Source: Acidipropionibacterium thoenii DSM 20276
GTDB lineage: Bacteria; Actinomycetota; Actinomycetes; Propionibacteriales; Propionibacteriaceae
Length of the DNA: 64,000 nucleotides
Reading direction: 5' to 3'
NCBI RefSeq assembly: GCF_000423445.1
Contig: NZ_AUHZ01000012.1
Coordinates: forward strand, 1 to 64,000
The notes beneath the pieces are model-generated. The model ran no database searches. It saw only the letters and a program-made list of their open reading frames with translations, and had not been told where the DNA came from. The stretch's first letter is position 1, and each line of letters opens with the position of its first letter. Below are positions 52,734-61,312 of this stretch, piece by piece. Position numbers and translations under genes: made by a program.

Positions 52734-53924
52734 ATGAAGGCACTCCTGCTCGAGAACATCCATGACGAGGCCGTCAGGACTCTACGATCCCAGGGTTACG
52801 ATGTGGAGCGCCTCAGCAAGGCGCTGGGCGAGGACGAACTCATCGAGGCCCTCGACGGTGTCGACCTGCTGGGGATCCGCTCGCGCACCGGAGTCACCAG
52901 GAAGGTCATCGAGGCCCGCGGTCAGTCCCTCACCGCGGTCGGCGCGTTCTGCATCGGCACCAACCAGATGGATCTGCCCGCGCTGGCGGAGGCCGGCGTC
53001 GCAGCCTTCAACGCCCCGTACTCCAACACCCGCTCGGTGGTGGAGCTGGTGATCGGTGAGATCATCGCACTGGCCCGACGACTGGGGGACCGCAACACCC
53101 AGATGCACAACGGGGTGTGGCGCAAGTCGGCGGTCGGATCCCACGAGATCCGCGGCCGCAAGCTCGGCATCGTCGGTTACGGCAATATCGGCTCCCAGTT
53201 GTCGGTGCTGGCCGAGGCGATGGGCATGCGGGTCTGGTTCTACGACAAGGCCGACAAGCTTCCGCTGGGCAATGCCCAGAAGTGCGACTCCCTGGAGGAG
53301 CTGCTGCAGACCGTGGAGACGGTCAGCATCCATGTCGACGGGCGCAAGGACAACATCGCGCTGTTCGGTCCCGCTGAGTTCGAGATGATGCGGCCGCGTT
53401 CGCTGCTGATCAACTGCTCGCGCGGCAGGATCGTCGACATCGACGCCCTGGTGGAGAATCTGCGTACCGGCCACATCGCCGGAGCCGCGCTCGACGTCTT
53501 CCCCTCCGAGCCCAGGTCCGGCGACGAACCCTTCATCTCCCCGCTCACCACTCTCGACAATGTCATCCTCACCCCCCATGTCGGCGGCTCCACCCAGGAG
53601 GCCCAGGTCGATATCGGTCGCTACGTGGCCAACAAGCTCATCGACTACACCGAGAACGCCTCGACCAGCATGAGCGTCAACCTGCCCGACATCACGCCGG
53701 CCCCGGTAGTGGGCACCCGGATCGGGCACCTGCACCGCAACATTCCCGGTGTGATGGCCCACCTCAACCGGTTGGTCGCAGACCACGGCGGCAATGTCGT
53801 CTACCAGGCACTGGCCACCCGCGGGGAGTACGGGTACACGGTGCTCGACATCGCCGAGACCGATCGTGGCCTGCTGTCGGATGTCGCCCACCTGGAAGGG
53901 ACCATCCGCGCCCGGGTGCTGTGA
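52734..53924 (+). CDS. serA: D-3-phosphoglycerate dehydrogenase
   Basis: A 396-residue NAD-dependent enzyme opening serine biosynthesis: 3-phosphoglycerate to 3-phosphohydroxypyruvate. Nucleotide-binding GIVGYGNIGSQLSVLAEAMGM, catalytic NCSRGRIVD (Arg), Glu in FPSEP, and His in LTPHVGGSTQEAQ. The C-terminus carries a short ACT-type domain (RIGHLHRNIPGVMAHLNRLV, then GNVVYQALAT) for serine feedback. This is the short SerA type (about 400 residues) like E. coli, unlike the 528-residue mycobacterial enzyme with an extra intervening domain. Convergent with hisN. Confidence 0.94.
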   Translation: MKALLLENIHDEAVRTLRSQGYDVERLSKALGEDELIEALDGVDLLGIRSRTGVTRKVIEARGQSLTAVGAFCIGTNQMDLPALAEAGVAAFNAPYSNTRSVVELVIGEIIALARRLGDRNTQMHNGVWRKSAVGSHEIRGRKLGIVGYGNIGSQLSVLAEAMGMRVWFYDKADKLPLGNAQKCDSLEELLQTVETVSIHVDGRKDNIALFGPAEFEMMRPRSLLINCSRGRIVDIDALVENLRTGHIAGAALDVFPSEPRSGDEPFISPLTTLDNVILTPHVGGSTQEAQVDIGRYVANKLIDYTENASTSMSVNLPDITPAPVVGTRIGHLHRNIPGVMAHLNRLVADHGGNVVYQALATRGEYGYTVLDIAETDRGLLSDVAHLEGTIRARVL

Positions 53925-53940
53925 GCCGTCTGCGGCACGC

Positions 53941-54726
53941 TCAGCTGGGACGTACCGCCTCGAGGGCCCGGTCGTGCAGCAGACCGTTGCTCGCCATCGC
54001 ATTGGGGCCCCAGGGCCCGTCGGCGCCGTCCAGGGAGGTGAACCGGCCCCCGGCCTCCCTCACGATGACATCCAGAGCGGCCATGTCGTGCAGGTTGAGG
54101 TCTGGCTCGCAGGCCAGATCGACGACCCCCTCGGCAACCAGCATGTAGGACCAGAAGTCCCCGAAGGCCCGGGTCCGCCACACGGTGCGCATCAGTTCGC
54201 CGAAGCCGTGACCGCGGCCGGCCGCCACCCAGCCGCCCAGCGAGGAGTAGGACAGGAAGGCGTCCTCCAACCGCGATACCCCCGAGACGTGGATCGGGCG
54301 GGCCTTCAGCAGTGAGCTGCCGGTCCAGGCCCCCGACCCCTCGGCCGCCCACCAGCGCCGCCGCAGCGCCGGAGCCGAGACCACCGAGGCCACCACGTGG
54401 TCCTCGACCGCCAGTCCGATCAACGTCGCCCAGACCGGCACCCCGCGCACATAGTTGGCGGTGCCATCGATCGGGTCGACGATCCAGCGGCGAGGGCCAT
54501 GCCCCGAATCGGGCCTCTCCTCACCGTGCACGGCGTCCCGGGAACGGCTCTTGGACAATGTGCGACGCACCGAGTCCTCGACTGCCAGGTCGGCGTCGCT
54601 GACCTCGGTGTGATCGGGTTTGGAGGAGACGTGCAGATCAGCGGCCTGGAAACGTGCCATCGTGATGGAGTCGGCGTCGTCGGCCATCACATGGGCCAGT
54701 CGGAGATCATCGGTGTAGTCGGTCAT
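53941..54726 (-). CDS. hisN: Inositol monophosphatase-family histidinol-phosphatase
   Basis: A 261-residue Mg-dependent phosphatase of the IMPase fold. Motifs are GEERPDS-like (VHGEERPDSG), DPIDGTANYVRGVPVWATLIGL (metal site) and CEPDLNLHDMAALDVIVREAGG at the C-terminus. In Corynebacterium and mycobacteria the HisN subgroup makes L-histidinol from its phosphate, and it lies near aroA/rsgA as here. Substrate choice against inositol phosphate is inference from context. Probable leaderless promoter (TAGCGT, 6 nt before ATG). Confidence 0.8.
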   Translation of the reverse strand: MTDYTDDLRLAHVMADDADSITMARFQAADLHVSSKPDHTEVSDADLAVEDSVRRTLSKSRSRDAVHGEERPDSGHGPRRWIVDPIDGTANYVRGVPVWATLIGLAVEDHVVASVVSAPALRRRWWAAEGSGAWTGSSLLKARPIHVSGVSRLEDAFLSYSSLGGWVAAGRGHGFGELMRTVWRTRAFGDFWSYMLVAEGVVDLACEPDLNLHDMAALDVIVREAGGRFTSLDGADGPWGPNAMASNGLLHDRALEAVRPS

Positions 54727-54732
54727 GGTCCC

Positions 54733-54738
54733 ACGCTA
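54733..54738 (-). promoter_or_regulatory. Putative leaderless promoter -10 for hisN
   Basis: Minus-strand TAGCGT with 6 nt to the ATG at 54726. Confidence 0.45.
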
Positions 54739-54841
54739 GTGACTTGAGGCAGACCATGGCCCTGGTGTCCACGACTCACCCCGTGGGGCCGGGCGGTGCC
54801 CGCACCGGCCGGTTCGCCTCCCGCCGGATTCGCGGCGGGGC

Positions 54842-55837
54842 TCAGCGGGTGGTGCGAGCGGCATCCAGCCTGCGGAAGGAGTCCAGCCGTATCGGTGAGA
54901 TCTCGGATCGTGCCAGTGCCTCGTCGAGTCCGCAGTCCTGCGCACCGGCGGTGTGCGGGCAGCCGCGAGGGCAGTCGGCGGTGAACCGGTCCAGATCCGG
55001 GAAGGCCGCCAGCACGTCCTCGGAGGTGACATGGGACAGCCCGAAGGATCGCACCCCGGGGGTGTCGATGATCCAGCCCCCGCCGGGGAGCTCGAGGGCC
55101 ACCGCCGAGGTGGAGGTGTGGCGTCCCCTCCCCGTCACCTCGTTGACCTGGCCGGTGCGCCGGTCCACGCCGGGCACCAGAGCGTTGATGAGGGTGGACT
55201 TGCCCACCCCGGAGTGGCCCACCAGCACGGTGGTCCGATCGGCCAGCAGTTCGCCTACCGGCGCCAGGTCGGAGCCGGGGGAGCGGGTCACCACCGGAAC
55301 CCCCAGCGGCCGGTACATCGCGATGAGGTCATCGGCGGGAGCGAGATCGGCCTTGGTGAGGCAGAGCACCGGATCGACCCCTGCCTCATAGGCGGCCACC
55401 AGGATCCGGTCGATCATTCCCACCCGGGGTGGCGGATCGGCCAGCGCGGTGACGATGAAGATCTGGTCGGCATTGGCGACGATGGGACGTTCATAGGGGT
55501 CGGTGTCATCGGCGGTGCGGCGCAGCACAGTGGCCCGCGGCTCGGTCTCAGCGATCCTGGCAAGACTGCCCTGGGTGCCGCTGACGTCCCCGTCGAGGCG
55601 CACCCGGTCCCCGACGATGACGGCCTTGCGCCCCAGCCGGCGGGCCTTGGCGGCGTTGACATCGCGTCCCTCCAGCCTCACCCGGCAGCGTCCCCGGTCG
55701 ATCGCCAGCACGGCACCAACCGGCAGTTCGGAGTAGTCGGGACGGTTCTTGGTTCTGGGCCGGGTGCGCCGAGGCCGTCCGAAGGCCTCCTCGTCGTTGG
55801 TGTCGACCCCTGAGGAGGCCAGTCGGCGTGGGCTCAT
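54842..55837 (-). CDS. rsgA: Ribosome small subunit-dependent GTPase RsgA
   Basis: A 331-residue circularly permuted GTPase for late 30S maturation. OB fold (VLAIDRGRCRVRLEGRDV), G4 LTKAD, G1 GHSGVGKST, G3 IDTPGVRSF. The zinc knuckle DCPRGCPHTAGAQDC is near the end. ATG 55837 overlaps the aroA stop (ATGA), so it is translated with aroA. N-terminal tail Arg-rich as common in actinobacteria. Confidence 0.94.
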   Translation of the reverse strand: MSPRRLASSGVDTNDEEAFGRPRRTRPRTKNRPDYSELPVGAVLAIDRGRCRVRLEGRDVNAAKARRLGRKAVIVGDRVRLDGDVSGTQGSLARIAETEPRATVLRRTADDTDPYERPIVANADQIFIVTALADPPPRVGMIDRILVAAYEAGVDPVLCLTKADLAPADDLIAMYRPLGVPVVTRSPGSDLAPVGELLADRTTVLVGHSGVGKSTLINALVPGVDRRTGQVNEVTGRGRHTSTSAVALELPGGGWIIDTPGVRSFGLSHVTSEDVLAAFPDLDRFTADCPRGCPHTAGAQDCGLDEALARSEISPIRLDSFRRLDAARTTR

Positions 55838-57132
55838 CGGGGGTCTACCAGCCCGAGCCACATCGCCGGAAACCGCGGCATCGTCTTGGAGGTGCAGGAG
55901 ATGTCGTCGAGGAGGACGCCGTCGGCCACCAGGCCGATCAACGCCTCGGCGTGGGCCATCCGGTGATCGGCATGACAGCACACCACCCCACCGTGCAGCT
56001 CTCCCGGTCCGTGTCCCTCGATGACCAGGCCGTCGGCGATCTGGCGGATATCCGCTCCCAGAGCCGACAGCTCGGTCTCCAGGGCGGCGAGCCGGTCGGT
56101 CTCGTGGCCACGGATGTGAGCGACGCCGTGGATCTCGGTGCGGCCCTCGGCCAGCACCGCCAGGGCGGCCACCACCGGGGTGAGCTCGGAGGCCTCGTGC
56201 AGGTCGATGTCGGCGCCGTTCAGCCGCCGGGGCCCGGTGACGGTGACCGTCTGTTCGCTGAGGTCGACAGCGGCCCCCATCAGCTGGGCGATGTCGAGGA
56301 AATCCGCCCCGGGCTGGGTGGTCCGGACGGGCCACCCGGGCACGCTCACCGATCCGCCGGTGGCCATCGCGGCCGCCAGGAACACTGCGGCATTGGTGAG
56401 ATCGGGTTCCACGGTGGCATCCAGGGCCGCGACGGGTCCCGGGGCGATCAGCCAGTGATCGGCCTCGGGGGTGTCGACGTGGACGCCGCGTTCGGCCAGC
56501 ATCTGGCAGGTCATCTGGATGTGGGGGGCCGAGGGGATCGAGGGGCCGACATGGCGTAGGTCCAGACCTCCGGGGTAGCGAGCACCCGAGAGCAGTAGAG
56601 CTGAGATGAACTGGCTGGATCCCGAGGAGTCGATGGTCACCCGGCGGCCCGTCAGCCTCTGGGGCACATCGAGGCGGAACGGCAGCTGATCGGCGTCCGC
56701 CCTGACCCCGAGCTGGCGCAGGGCATCCAGCACGGGAGCGACCGGCCGGGCCGAGGCGGCCGGATCGCCGATGAAACGGGTCGATCCAGGCGCCAGAGCG
56801 GCAGCCGCCGGCAGGAATCTCATCACCGTCCCGGCCAGGCCGCAATCGATGGCTGAGGTCGCAGCATGCAACTGATGGGGTGGCAGCACCCTGACCCGAC
56901 CCGGCGCCAGATCCTGGAAGCCGACACCCAGACCGGCCAGGCCGGCCCTCATCAGCTCGGTGTCCCGGCTGTCGAGCACCCCGTCCAGGTCACTGGGGCT
57001 CTGGGCCAGGCCGGCCAGCAGCAGGGCTCGATTCGTCTGGGACTTCGAACCGGGTACCACCACACGGCCGCTCACCGGGCCACCGGCCCGCGCGGCCGAC
57101 CAACCGGTGGCAGTCGAGGAGGGCTCAGGCAC
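55834..57132 (-). CDS. aroA: 3-phosphoshikimate 1-carboxyvinyltransferase (EPSP synthase)
   Basis: A 432-residue enzyme of the shikimate pathway. Signature blocks are VPGSKSQTNRALLLAGLA, GLAGTVMRFLPAAAALA, DSSGSSQFISALLLSG, EPDLTNAAVFLAAAMATGG and HADHRMAHAEALIGLVADGV. The start is GTG 57132, overlapping the DoxX gene stop by 8 bp. A longer frame adds an Arg-rich, unconserved extension. It lies in the order DoxX-aroA-rsgA-hisN. A GSKSQTNR active site and GLAGTVMR suggest a normal class I enzyme. Confidence 0.93.
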   Translation of the reverse strand: MPEPSSTATGWSAARAGGPVSGRVVVPGSKSQTNRALLLAGLAQSPSDLDGVLDSRDTELMRAGLAGLGVGFQDLAPGRVRVLPPHQLHAATSAIDCGLAGTVMRFLPAAAALAPGSTRFIGDPAASARPVAPVLDALRQLGVRADADQLPFRLDVPQRLTGRRVTIDSSGSSQFISALLLSGARYPGGLDLRHVGPSIPSAPHIQMTCQMLAERGVHVDTPEADHWLIAPGPVAALDATVEPDLTNAAVFLAAAMATGGSVSVPGWPVRTTQPGADFLDIAQLMGAAVDLSEQTVTVTGPRRLNGADIDLHEASELTPVVAALAVLAEGRTEIHGVAHIRGHETDRLAALETELSALGADIRQIADGLVIEGHGPGELHGGVVCCHADHRMAHAEALIGLVADGVLLDDISCTSKTMPRFPAMWLGLVDPR

Positions 57133-57709
57133 CGATCTGCTTCCGCACCTCTTTGGTCGCCTTGGTGGCCTTCTTCTGCAGCTTCTTCTGGGCCTTCTGC
57201 GCCTTCTTGGAGGCCTTCCCGCCCAGGTCGCGGGCGTCATCGGCGATCGCCTGGCGACGCTGCTCGGCACGCCACCCCAGACTGGGATGTCCGGCGGTGT
57301 CGCGGGAGGCCATCATAGCCGCTCCCAGCAGGGCCACGTTGCGCAGCAGGACACGGCGCTGAGCGGCGCGGTCCTGCTTGGGCAGGGTCTTGTCGGGAAG
57401 CGAGGCGAGCACGTGAGGAACCATCGTGAGGGCAACCGATGCCGCACCGACCCGGCGCAGCAGTCCGGTGGCCATCCCGACGCCGCCGACCAGCTGGGCA
57501 GCGCCGGTGAGGCGGACCAGGGACTTGGTGTCCTCGGGAAGCCTGGAACTCACCGCCGCCGGCAGGGAGCGCTGCAGCAGCGGGAGCAGCCGGTCGGCAA
57601 CCGGCTCGGCATCGGCGACGAAGGAGTCCGGCTTCAGCGCCGAATTGGCTCCATTGACGATGAAGTAGCTTGCGAACAGGGTTCGGCCCAGACCACGAAT
57701 GATGCTCAT
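57125..57709 (-). CDS. DoxX family membrane protein
   Basis: A 194-residue DoxX/SURF4-like protein. It has an N-terminal GLGRTLFASYFIVNGANSAL and about four membrane segments (LTGAAQLVGGVGMATGLLRRVGAAS, LLRNVALLGAAMM). A long Lys/Ala-rich C-terminal helix (SKKAQKAQKKLQKKATKAT) follows, likely cytosolic and possibly coiled. DoxX proteins link to thiol or redox stress in actinobacteria, consistent with sigH nearby (divergent, 234 bp). ATG 57709. Confidence 0.85.
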   Translation of the reverse strand: MSIIRGLGRTLFASYFIVNGANSALKPDSFVADAEPVADRLLPLLQRSLPAAVSSRLPEDTKSLVRLTGAAQLVGGVGMATGLLRRVGAASVALTMVPHVLASLPDKTLPKQDRAAQRRVLLRNVALLGAAMMASRDTAGHPSLGWRAEQRRQAIADDARDLGGKASKKAQKAQKKLQKKATKATKEVRKQIGA

Positions 57710-57797
57710 GACTCCATTAGTACCGTCTGAGGGGCACCGGCGGAAGCAGATCCGGTCAATCCATGGACTTCTCTGCCTGCATCGCGGGCAGTGCCGG

Positions 57798-57823
57798 GGG
57801 AATACTGGGACCCCGGCGGTGTT
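57798..57823 (+). promoter_or_regulatory. SigH/SigR-type promoter for sigH
   Basis: GGGAATA (57798-57804), 16-nt spacer, GTT (57821-57823), matching the SigH/SigR consensus GGGAAYA-N16-17-GTT. It lies about 120 nt before the sigH ATG. Autoregulation of SigH from such a promoter is established in mycobacteria and Streptomyces. Confidence 0.65.
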
Positions 57824-57929
57824 CCAGATGGTATGGCTACTGCGATCGTGACCGGCCCGGCCCGGGCGAGGACGGCGGGCACCTGCCCGCCTCGCGAGCT
57901 CGCGCGAGTGCGCGGGCTGCGGCGTGGAC

Positions 57930-57935
57930 TACGCT
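57930..57935 (+). promoter_or_regulatory. Putative second, housekeeping -10 for sigH
   Basis: TACGCT, 8 nt before ATG 57944, would give a leaderless transcript in addition to the SigH-dependent one. Confidence 0.4.
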
Positions 57936-57943
57936 TGCAGCCG

Positions 57944-58609
57944 ATGACCCTCCCAGATACTCCGGCGCAGGCCGAGACTCTCCCGGATCTGGCCGAGGAG
58001 ACCGATGAGCAGCGTGTGGAACGTTTCGAGCGCGATGCCATGGGCTACCTCGACCAGCTCTATGGTGCTGCCCTGAGGATGACGCGTAATCCCGCCGACG
58101 CCGAGGACGTCGTGCAGGAGAGTTACGCCAAGGCCTTCTCGTCCTTCAAGCAGTTCAAGCCGGGGACCAATCTCAAGGCGTGGCTGTTCCGAATCCTCAC
58201 CAACACCTACATCAACACCTATCGCAAGGCGCAGCGGCGTCCACAGACCTCCGATGACGAGAATGTCGAGGACTGGCAGATCGCCCGGGCAGCCTCCCAC
58301 CAGGCCACCGGCCTGCGCTCGGCCGAGGTCGAGGCGCTGGACGCGATGCCCGACACACAGGTGCTGGATGCTCTGGAGGGGCTCTCCGACGACTTCCGCC
58401 AGGTGGTCCTGCTGGCCGACGTCGAGGGATTCTCATACAAGGAGATCGCACAGATCATGGGCACTCCGATCGGCACGGTGATGTCCCGGCTGAACCGGGC
58501 CCGCAAGCAGCTTCGCGCGCAGCTGGTCGATGTGGCCGGTGCTCGCGGCATCGGCCCGCTGGCCGGCAAGGTCGATGAGGAGACGCTCGGTCAGGAGGTG
58601 CACTCATGA
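57944..58609 (+). CDS. sigH: ECF sigma factor SigH (SigR-type)
   Basis: A 221-residue ECF sigma factor of the SigH/SigR redox group. Region 2 is [31 protein letters not shown] with [19 protein letters not shown]. Region 4 is [44 protein letters not shown]. The next gene is a zinc anti-sigma overlapping by ATGA. SigH drives thioredoxin and proteolysis genes under disulfide stress. A SigH-type promoter lies 120 nt upstream. The long N-terminal acidic lead (about 25 residues) is usual. Confidence 0.94.
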   Translation: MTLPDTPAQAETLPDLAEETDEQRVERFERDAMGYLDQLYGAALRMTRNPADAEDVVQESYAKAFSSFKQFKPGTNLKAWLFRILTNTYINTYRKAQRRPQTSDDENVEDWQIARAASHQATGLRSAEVEALDAMPDTQVLDALEGLSDDFRQVVLLADVEGFSYKEIAQIMGTPIGTVMSRLNRARKQLRAQLVDVAGARGIGPLAGKVDEETLGQEVHS

Positions 58610-58866
58610 CGAATGACCCGGACCCGGCGTACTGCCCCGAGGATGCCTGCGACTGGGCACTGGAGCATCTCCAGGCCTTTCTGCACGGTGAACTGGACGA
58701 GGAGCAGGCCGATGCCTTCCGCCGCCACATCGCCGCCTGCGAGTCCTGTCTGGACGAGGCTGATCTGGAGGCGGCGGTGAGCCGGGCGCTGCAACGCTGC
58801 AACCGCAGTGCCAGGGCCAACTCCTCGCTGCGGCTCAAGATTGTGCGAATGCACATCGAAGGCTGA
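58606..58866 (+). CDS. rshA: Zinc-containing anti-sigma factor RshA/RsrA
   Basis: An 86-residue ZAS-type anti-sigma factor. The redox-zinc motif HxxxCxxC is HIAACESC, with an upstream Cys in the CPEDAC region that completes the ligand set. Oxidation releases zinc and frees SigH. ATG 58606 overlaps sigH (ATGA). The C-terminal codons are duplicated just after the stop (58873-58890). Confidence 0.92.
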   Translation: MTNDPDPAYCPEDACDWALEHLQAFLHGELDEEQADAFRRHIAACESCLDEADLEAAVSRALQRCNRSARANSSLRLKIVRMHIEG

Positions 58867-58890
58867 GCGCGGTGCACATCGAGGGCTGAG
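58850..58890 (+). repeat. Imperfect duplication of the rshA 3' end
   Basis: TGCACATCGAAGGCTGAG at 58850-58867 is repeated at 58873-58890 with one change, spaced 23 bp. The second copy lies after the stop codon. Confidence 0.7.
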
Positions 58891-58910
58891 AGCGATGCCC
58901 CAGACGAACA

Positions 58911-58936
58911 GGGCTCCCGTCATCAGACGGGAGCCC
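58911..58936. terminator. Bidirectional terminator between rshA and bL37
   Basis: GGGCTCCCGTC, loop ATCA, then the exact complement, 11 bp. It ends the sigH-rshA transcript and probably the minus-strand bL37 transcript too. Confidence 0.75.
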
Positions 58937-58988
58937 TGGTGCACCCGGTCACGGGCCGGGTGGAGCGCACCGGTGCGGTGCGCCGGGA

Positions 58989-59063
58989 TCAAGCGTTGGG
59001 ACGCTTGCCGTGATTGGCGTTCTTCTTGCGACGCGCGCGACGCTTGCGGCCTGTCTTGCCCAT
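58989..59063 (-). CDS. Ribosomal protein bL37 (24 residues)
   Basis: A tiny gene, ATG 59063 behind GAGGAGAG. The 24-residue product is almost all Lys/Arg (MGKTGRKRRARRKKNA) and ends with NHGKRPNA. This matches bL37, the small actinobacterial 50S protein first seen in the mycobacterial ribosome structure. Its conserved tail NHGKRPN is the best evidence. It would be missed by length filters. Sits between rshA and pdtaS on the other strand. Confidence 0.85.
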   Translation of the reverse strand: MGKTGRKRRARRKKNANHGKRPNA

Positions 59064-59245
59064 GGCGCTCTCCTCAACTCGGTGCACCCTCCGACGGAGG
59101 GGCCGCGTGATGCGCGGCAACGACCATCCATTGTGCCGCAGAGCGCTGGCTCAGCCAAATGACGCCTGTCGGTCGGCCTCCGGCAGCCTCCTGCCACCAC
59201 CGCGATGGCTGCTGGCCCGCTGCGACCAGGAGTGTGCAGGGGCCA

Positions 59246-59251
59246 TAGAGT
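59246..59251 (+). promoter_or_regulatory. Putative leaderless promoter -10 for pdtaS
   Basis: TAGAGT, 6 nt before ATG 59258, with no ribosome site in between. Confidence 0.5.
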
Positions 59252-59257
59252 GGGGCC

Positions 59258-60748
59258 ATGCCTTCCCTGGACCGGTTCATGGTTGCCCGAAGCCAGCTCG
59301 ACCAGGACGACGTGGCCTGGCTGGGCGCCGTGGTCGAGGAGTGGCAGATCCTGGCCGACATGTCCTTCTCCGACCTCATCCTGTGGGTACCCGATGAGAA
59401 CCCGTCGATCTACTGGGCGGCCGCTCAGGTGCGGCCCGACACCGGTCCCACCGCACTGGAGGACGACGTGGTGGGGGAGTCGGTGGCCTTCGACGACGAG
59501 AACCTGGTCACCGAGGCCTTCATGAGCGGTCAGATGTGCGAGACCAGCGACAACAAGCTGTCGGCCGGCATCCCGGTCGATGTGTGGGCGATCCCGGTGA
59601 TCCGCCACGACGAGGTCATCGCGGTCGTGGAGAGGCACACCAACCAGATGGGGGTGCGAGCCCCCGGGTCCACCGAGGACAATTACCTGGAGATCGCCGG
59701 GATCCTCTCCGAGATGCTCCACCACGGCCAGTTCCCATTGTTCCCAGGCCACGATCGGGCGCTGGCGCCCGGAGTGACCGATGGGGTGCTGCGGGTGGCC
59801 ACCACCGGAATGGTGACCTATGCCAGTCCCAATGCTCTGTCGGCCTTCCGCAAGCTGGGGCTGTCGGGGGACCTTGACGGCGAGTACCTCATCCCGGTGG
59901 TACGTGAGCTGTGTCCCAACCTTCAGGATGTCGGCCAGACGGTCGGGCTGGACCTGGAGGGCCGCTCGCTGCGCGAGACCGACATCGACAACTCCGAGGC
60001 GACGCTGCGTGCCCGGGTGATCCCGCTACGCACCTGGCTCGACGACTTGGAGGTGCCGGCGGGCACCCTGATCCTGGTTCGCGATCTCACCGAGTTGCGC
60101 ACCAGGGACCGCCAGTTGGTCACCAAGGACGCCACCATCCGCGAGATCCACCACCGGGTCAAGAACAACCTCCAGACGGTGGCCGCGCTACTGCGGCTGC
60201 AATCGCGTCGGATGACCAATGTCGATGCGAAGCTCGCCCTCAAGCAGGCGATGGCGCGGGTCGCAGCCATTGCTGTGGTCCATGAGATCCTCTCCCAGAA
60301 CTTCGACGATGAGGTGGAGTTCGACGAGGTCGTCGACCGGATCCTGCGGATGGTGGGTGACGTTGCCGCCTCCTCGGGCAGGGTGATCGCCCGACGGGAG
60401 GGAAGTTTCGGCAAGGTGCGCGCTGATATCGCCACGCCTCTGTCGTTGGCCACCACGGAGTTGTGCCAGAACGCCATCGAGCACAGTCTGGCCTCCTCCT
60501 CGGGGGAGGTGGTGGTCCACCCCTACCGCGAGCAGGGCCACCTCATCGTGGAGATCAGGAACGACGGCAAGCCGCTGCCCGAAGGATTCTCGCTGTCGGA
60601 TCACCGCAAGTCCCTGGGACTGTCGATCGTCAGCACCCTGGTTCAGGATCTTGGCGGCACCTTCACCCTCCAGAACAACCCGGAGGGCAAGGGCACCTGC
60701 GCCACGATCAGCGCCAGGCTCGATCAGCCCGGCGCCACGGCCGAGTGA
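59258..60748 (+). CDS. pdtaS: Sensor histidine kinase PdtaS
   Basis: A 496-residue soluble sensor kinase. GAF-like domain (about 1-155), PAS domain (about 165-290), HisKA_2 dimerisation domain with the HWE-like box EIHHRVKNNLQTVAALLRLQS (His about residue 303), then a HATPase with ELCQNAIEHS and SLGLSIVSTLV. No transmembrane helix. In mycobacteria PdtaS signals to the RNA-binding regulator PdtaR and responds to metals and nitric oxide. The order sigH-rshA-pdtaS-whiB1 is conserved. PdtaR is not in this window. Confidence 0.92.
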   Translation: MPSLDRFMVARSQLDQDDVAWLGAVVEEWQILADMSFSDLILWVPDENPSIYWAAAQVRPDTGPTALEDDVVGESVAFDDENLVTEAFMSGQMCETSDNKLSAGIPVDVWAIPVIRHDEVIAVVERHTNQMGVRAPGSTEDNYLEIAGILSEMLHHGQFPLFPGHDRALAPGVTDGVLRVATTGMVTYASPNALSAFRKLGLSGDLDGEYLIPVVRELCPNLQDVGQTVGLDLEGRSLRETDIDNSEATLRARVIPLRTWLDDLEVPAGTLILVRDLTELRTRDRQLVTKDATIREIHHRVKNNLQTVAALLRLQSRRMTNVDAKLALKQAMARVAAIAVVHEILSQNFDDEVEFDEVVDRILRMVGDVAASSGRVIARREGSFGKVRADIATPLSLATTELCQNAIEHSLASSSGEVVVHPYREQGHLIVEIRNDGKPLPEGFSLSDHRKSLGLSIVSTLVQDLGGTFTLQNNPEGKGTCATISARLDQPGATAE

Positions 60749-60754
60749 TCCAGG

Positions 60755-61006
60755 TCAGGACCGACGGACCCGGGAGCGGGACTGACGGCGCTTGATGGCT
60801 CGACGCTCATCCTCGCTCATTCCCCCCCACACGCCGTGATCCTGGCCGGCCTCCAGAGCCCATGTCAGACACTCGGTGCGAACCTCGCATCGAGCGCAGA
60901 CCCTCTTGGCGGCCGAGATCTGGGCCAGAGCGGGACCGGTGTTGCCGATCGGGAAGAACAGCTCCGGATCCTCGTCCAGGCAGGCAGCCTTGTGGCGCCA
61001 GTCCAT
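60755..61006 (-). CDS. whiB1: WhiB1-type iron-sulfur transcription factor
   Basis: An 83-residue WhiB protein. Four cysteines bind a 4Fe-4S cluster: Cys9, Cys37, Cys40 and Cys46 (CARCEVRTEC). The GVWGG turn is at 58-62, followed by a basic DNA-binding tail (RRAIKRRQSRSRVRRS). Length and position next to pdtaS match WhiB1, an essential NO-sensitive regulator that contacts the principal sigma factor. AAGGAG lies upstream of ATG 61006. A possible minus-strand -35 TTGTCA (61172-61167) is at suitable spacing from a weak CAGTAT, low confidence. Convergent with pdtaS. Confidence 0.93.
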   Translation of the reverse strand: MDWRHKAACLDEDPELFFPIGNTGPALAQISAAKRVCARCEVRTECLTWALEAGQDHGVWGGMSEDERRAIKRRQSRSRVRRS

Positions 61007-61312
61007 GCGTATGTCACTCCTTCAGGGCCCACGTGGCGTGGGTATAAGCACAAGTTCTCGTGCAGCCCGCCGGTCGGGCTGTCGTCCGATCCAGCGATGG
61101 GATCACCGTCGCAGATGACGCACAGTTCTGGTCGGACCAATAAATACTGGCAACTAGTTGGGCTCTTGACAAGACCCATTCCGGTTGTGCAGGCGATCGA
61201 CCGTCAATTGTGCGCAGGTGTGCACCGGTTCGCAGATCCGCTGGAGGCGGAGCACCGCCCCTATGATATGCGGGAGGCCGCAGTTGCGGAAGGATTTCGG
61301 GAAGGACCTTGA
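61007..61312. other. Divergent intergenic region, whiB1 and a membrane protein
   Basis: About 306 bp with no coding frame I trust. It contains a TTGACA on the plus strand (61166-61171) without a matching -10, TATGAT at 61263-61268 about 45 nt before the membrane-protein start, and the whiB1 promoter on the minus strand. It is unusually A/T-rich around 61140-61160 for this genome. Confidence 0.4.

Noticed and set aside
61166-61171. TTGACA on the plus strand before the small membrane protein
   Set aside because: No -10 at 16-19 nt, and it is more than 140 nt from the start. Listed only in the intergenic entry.
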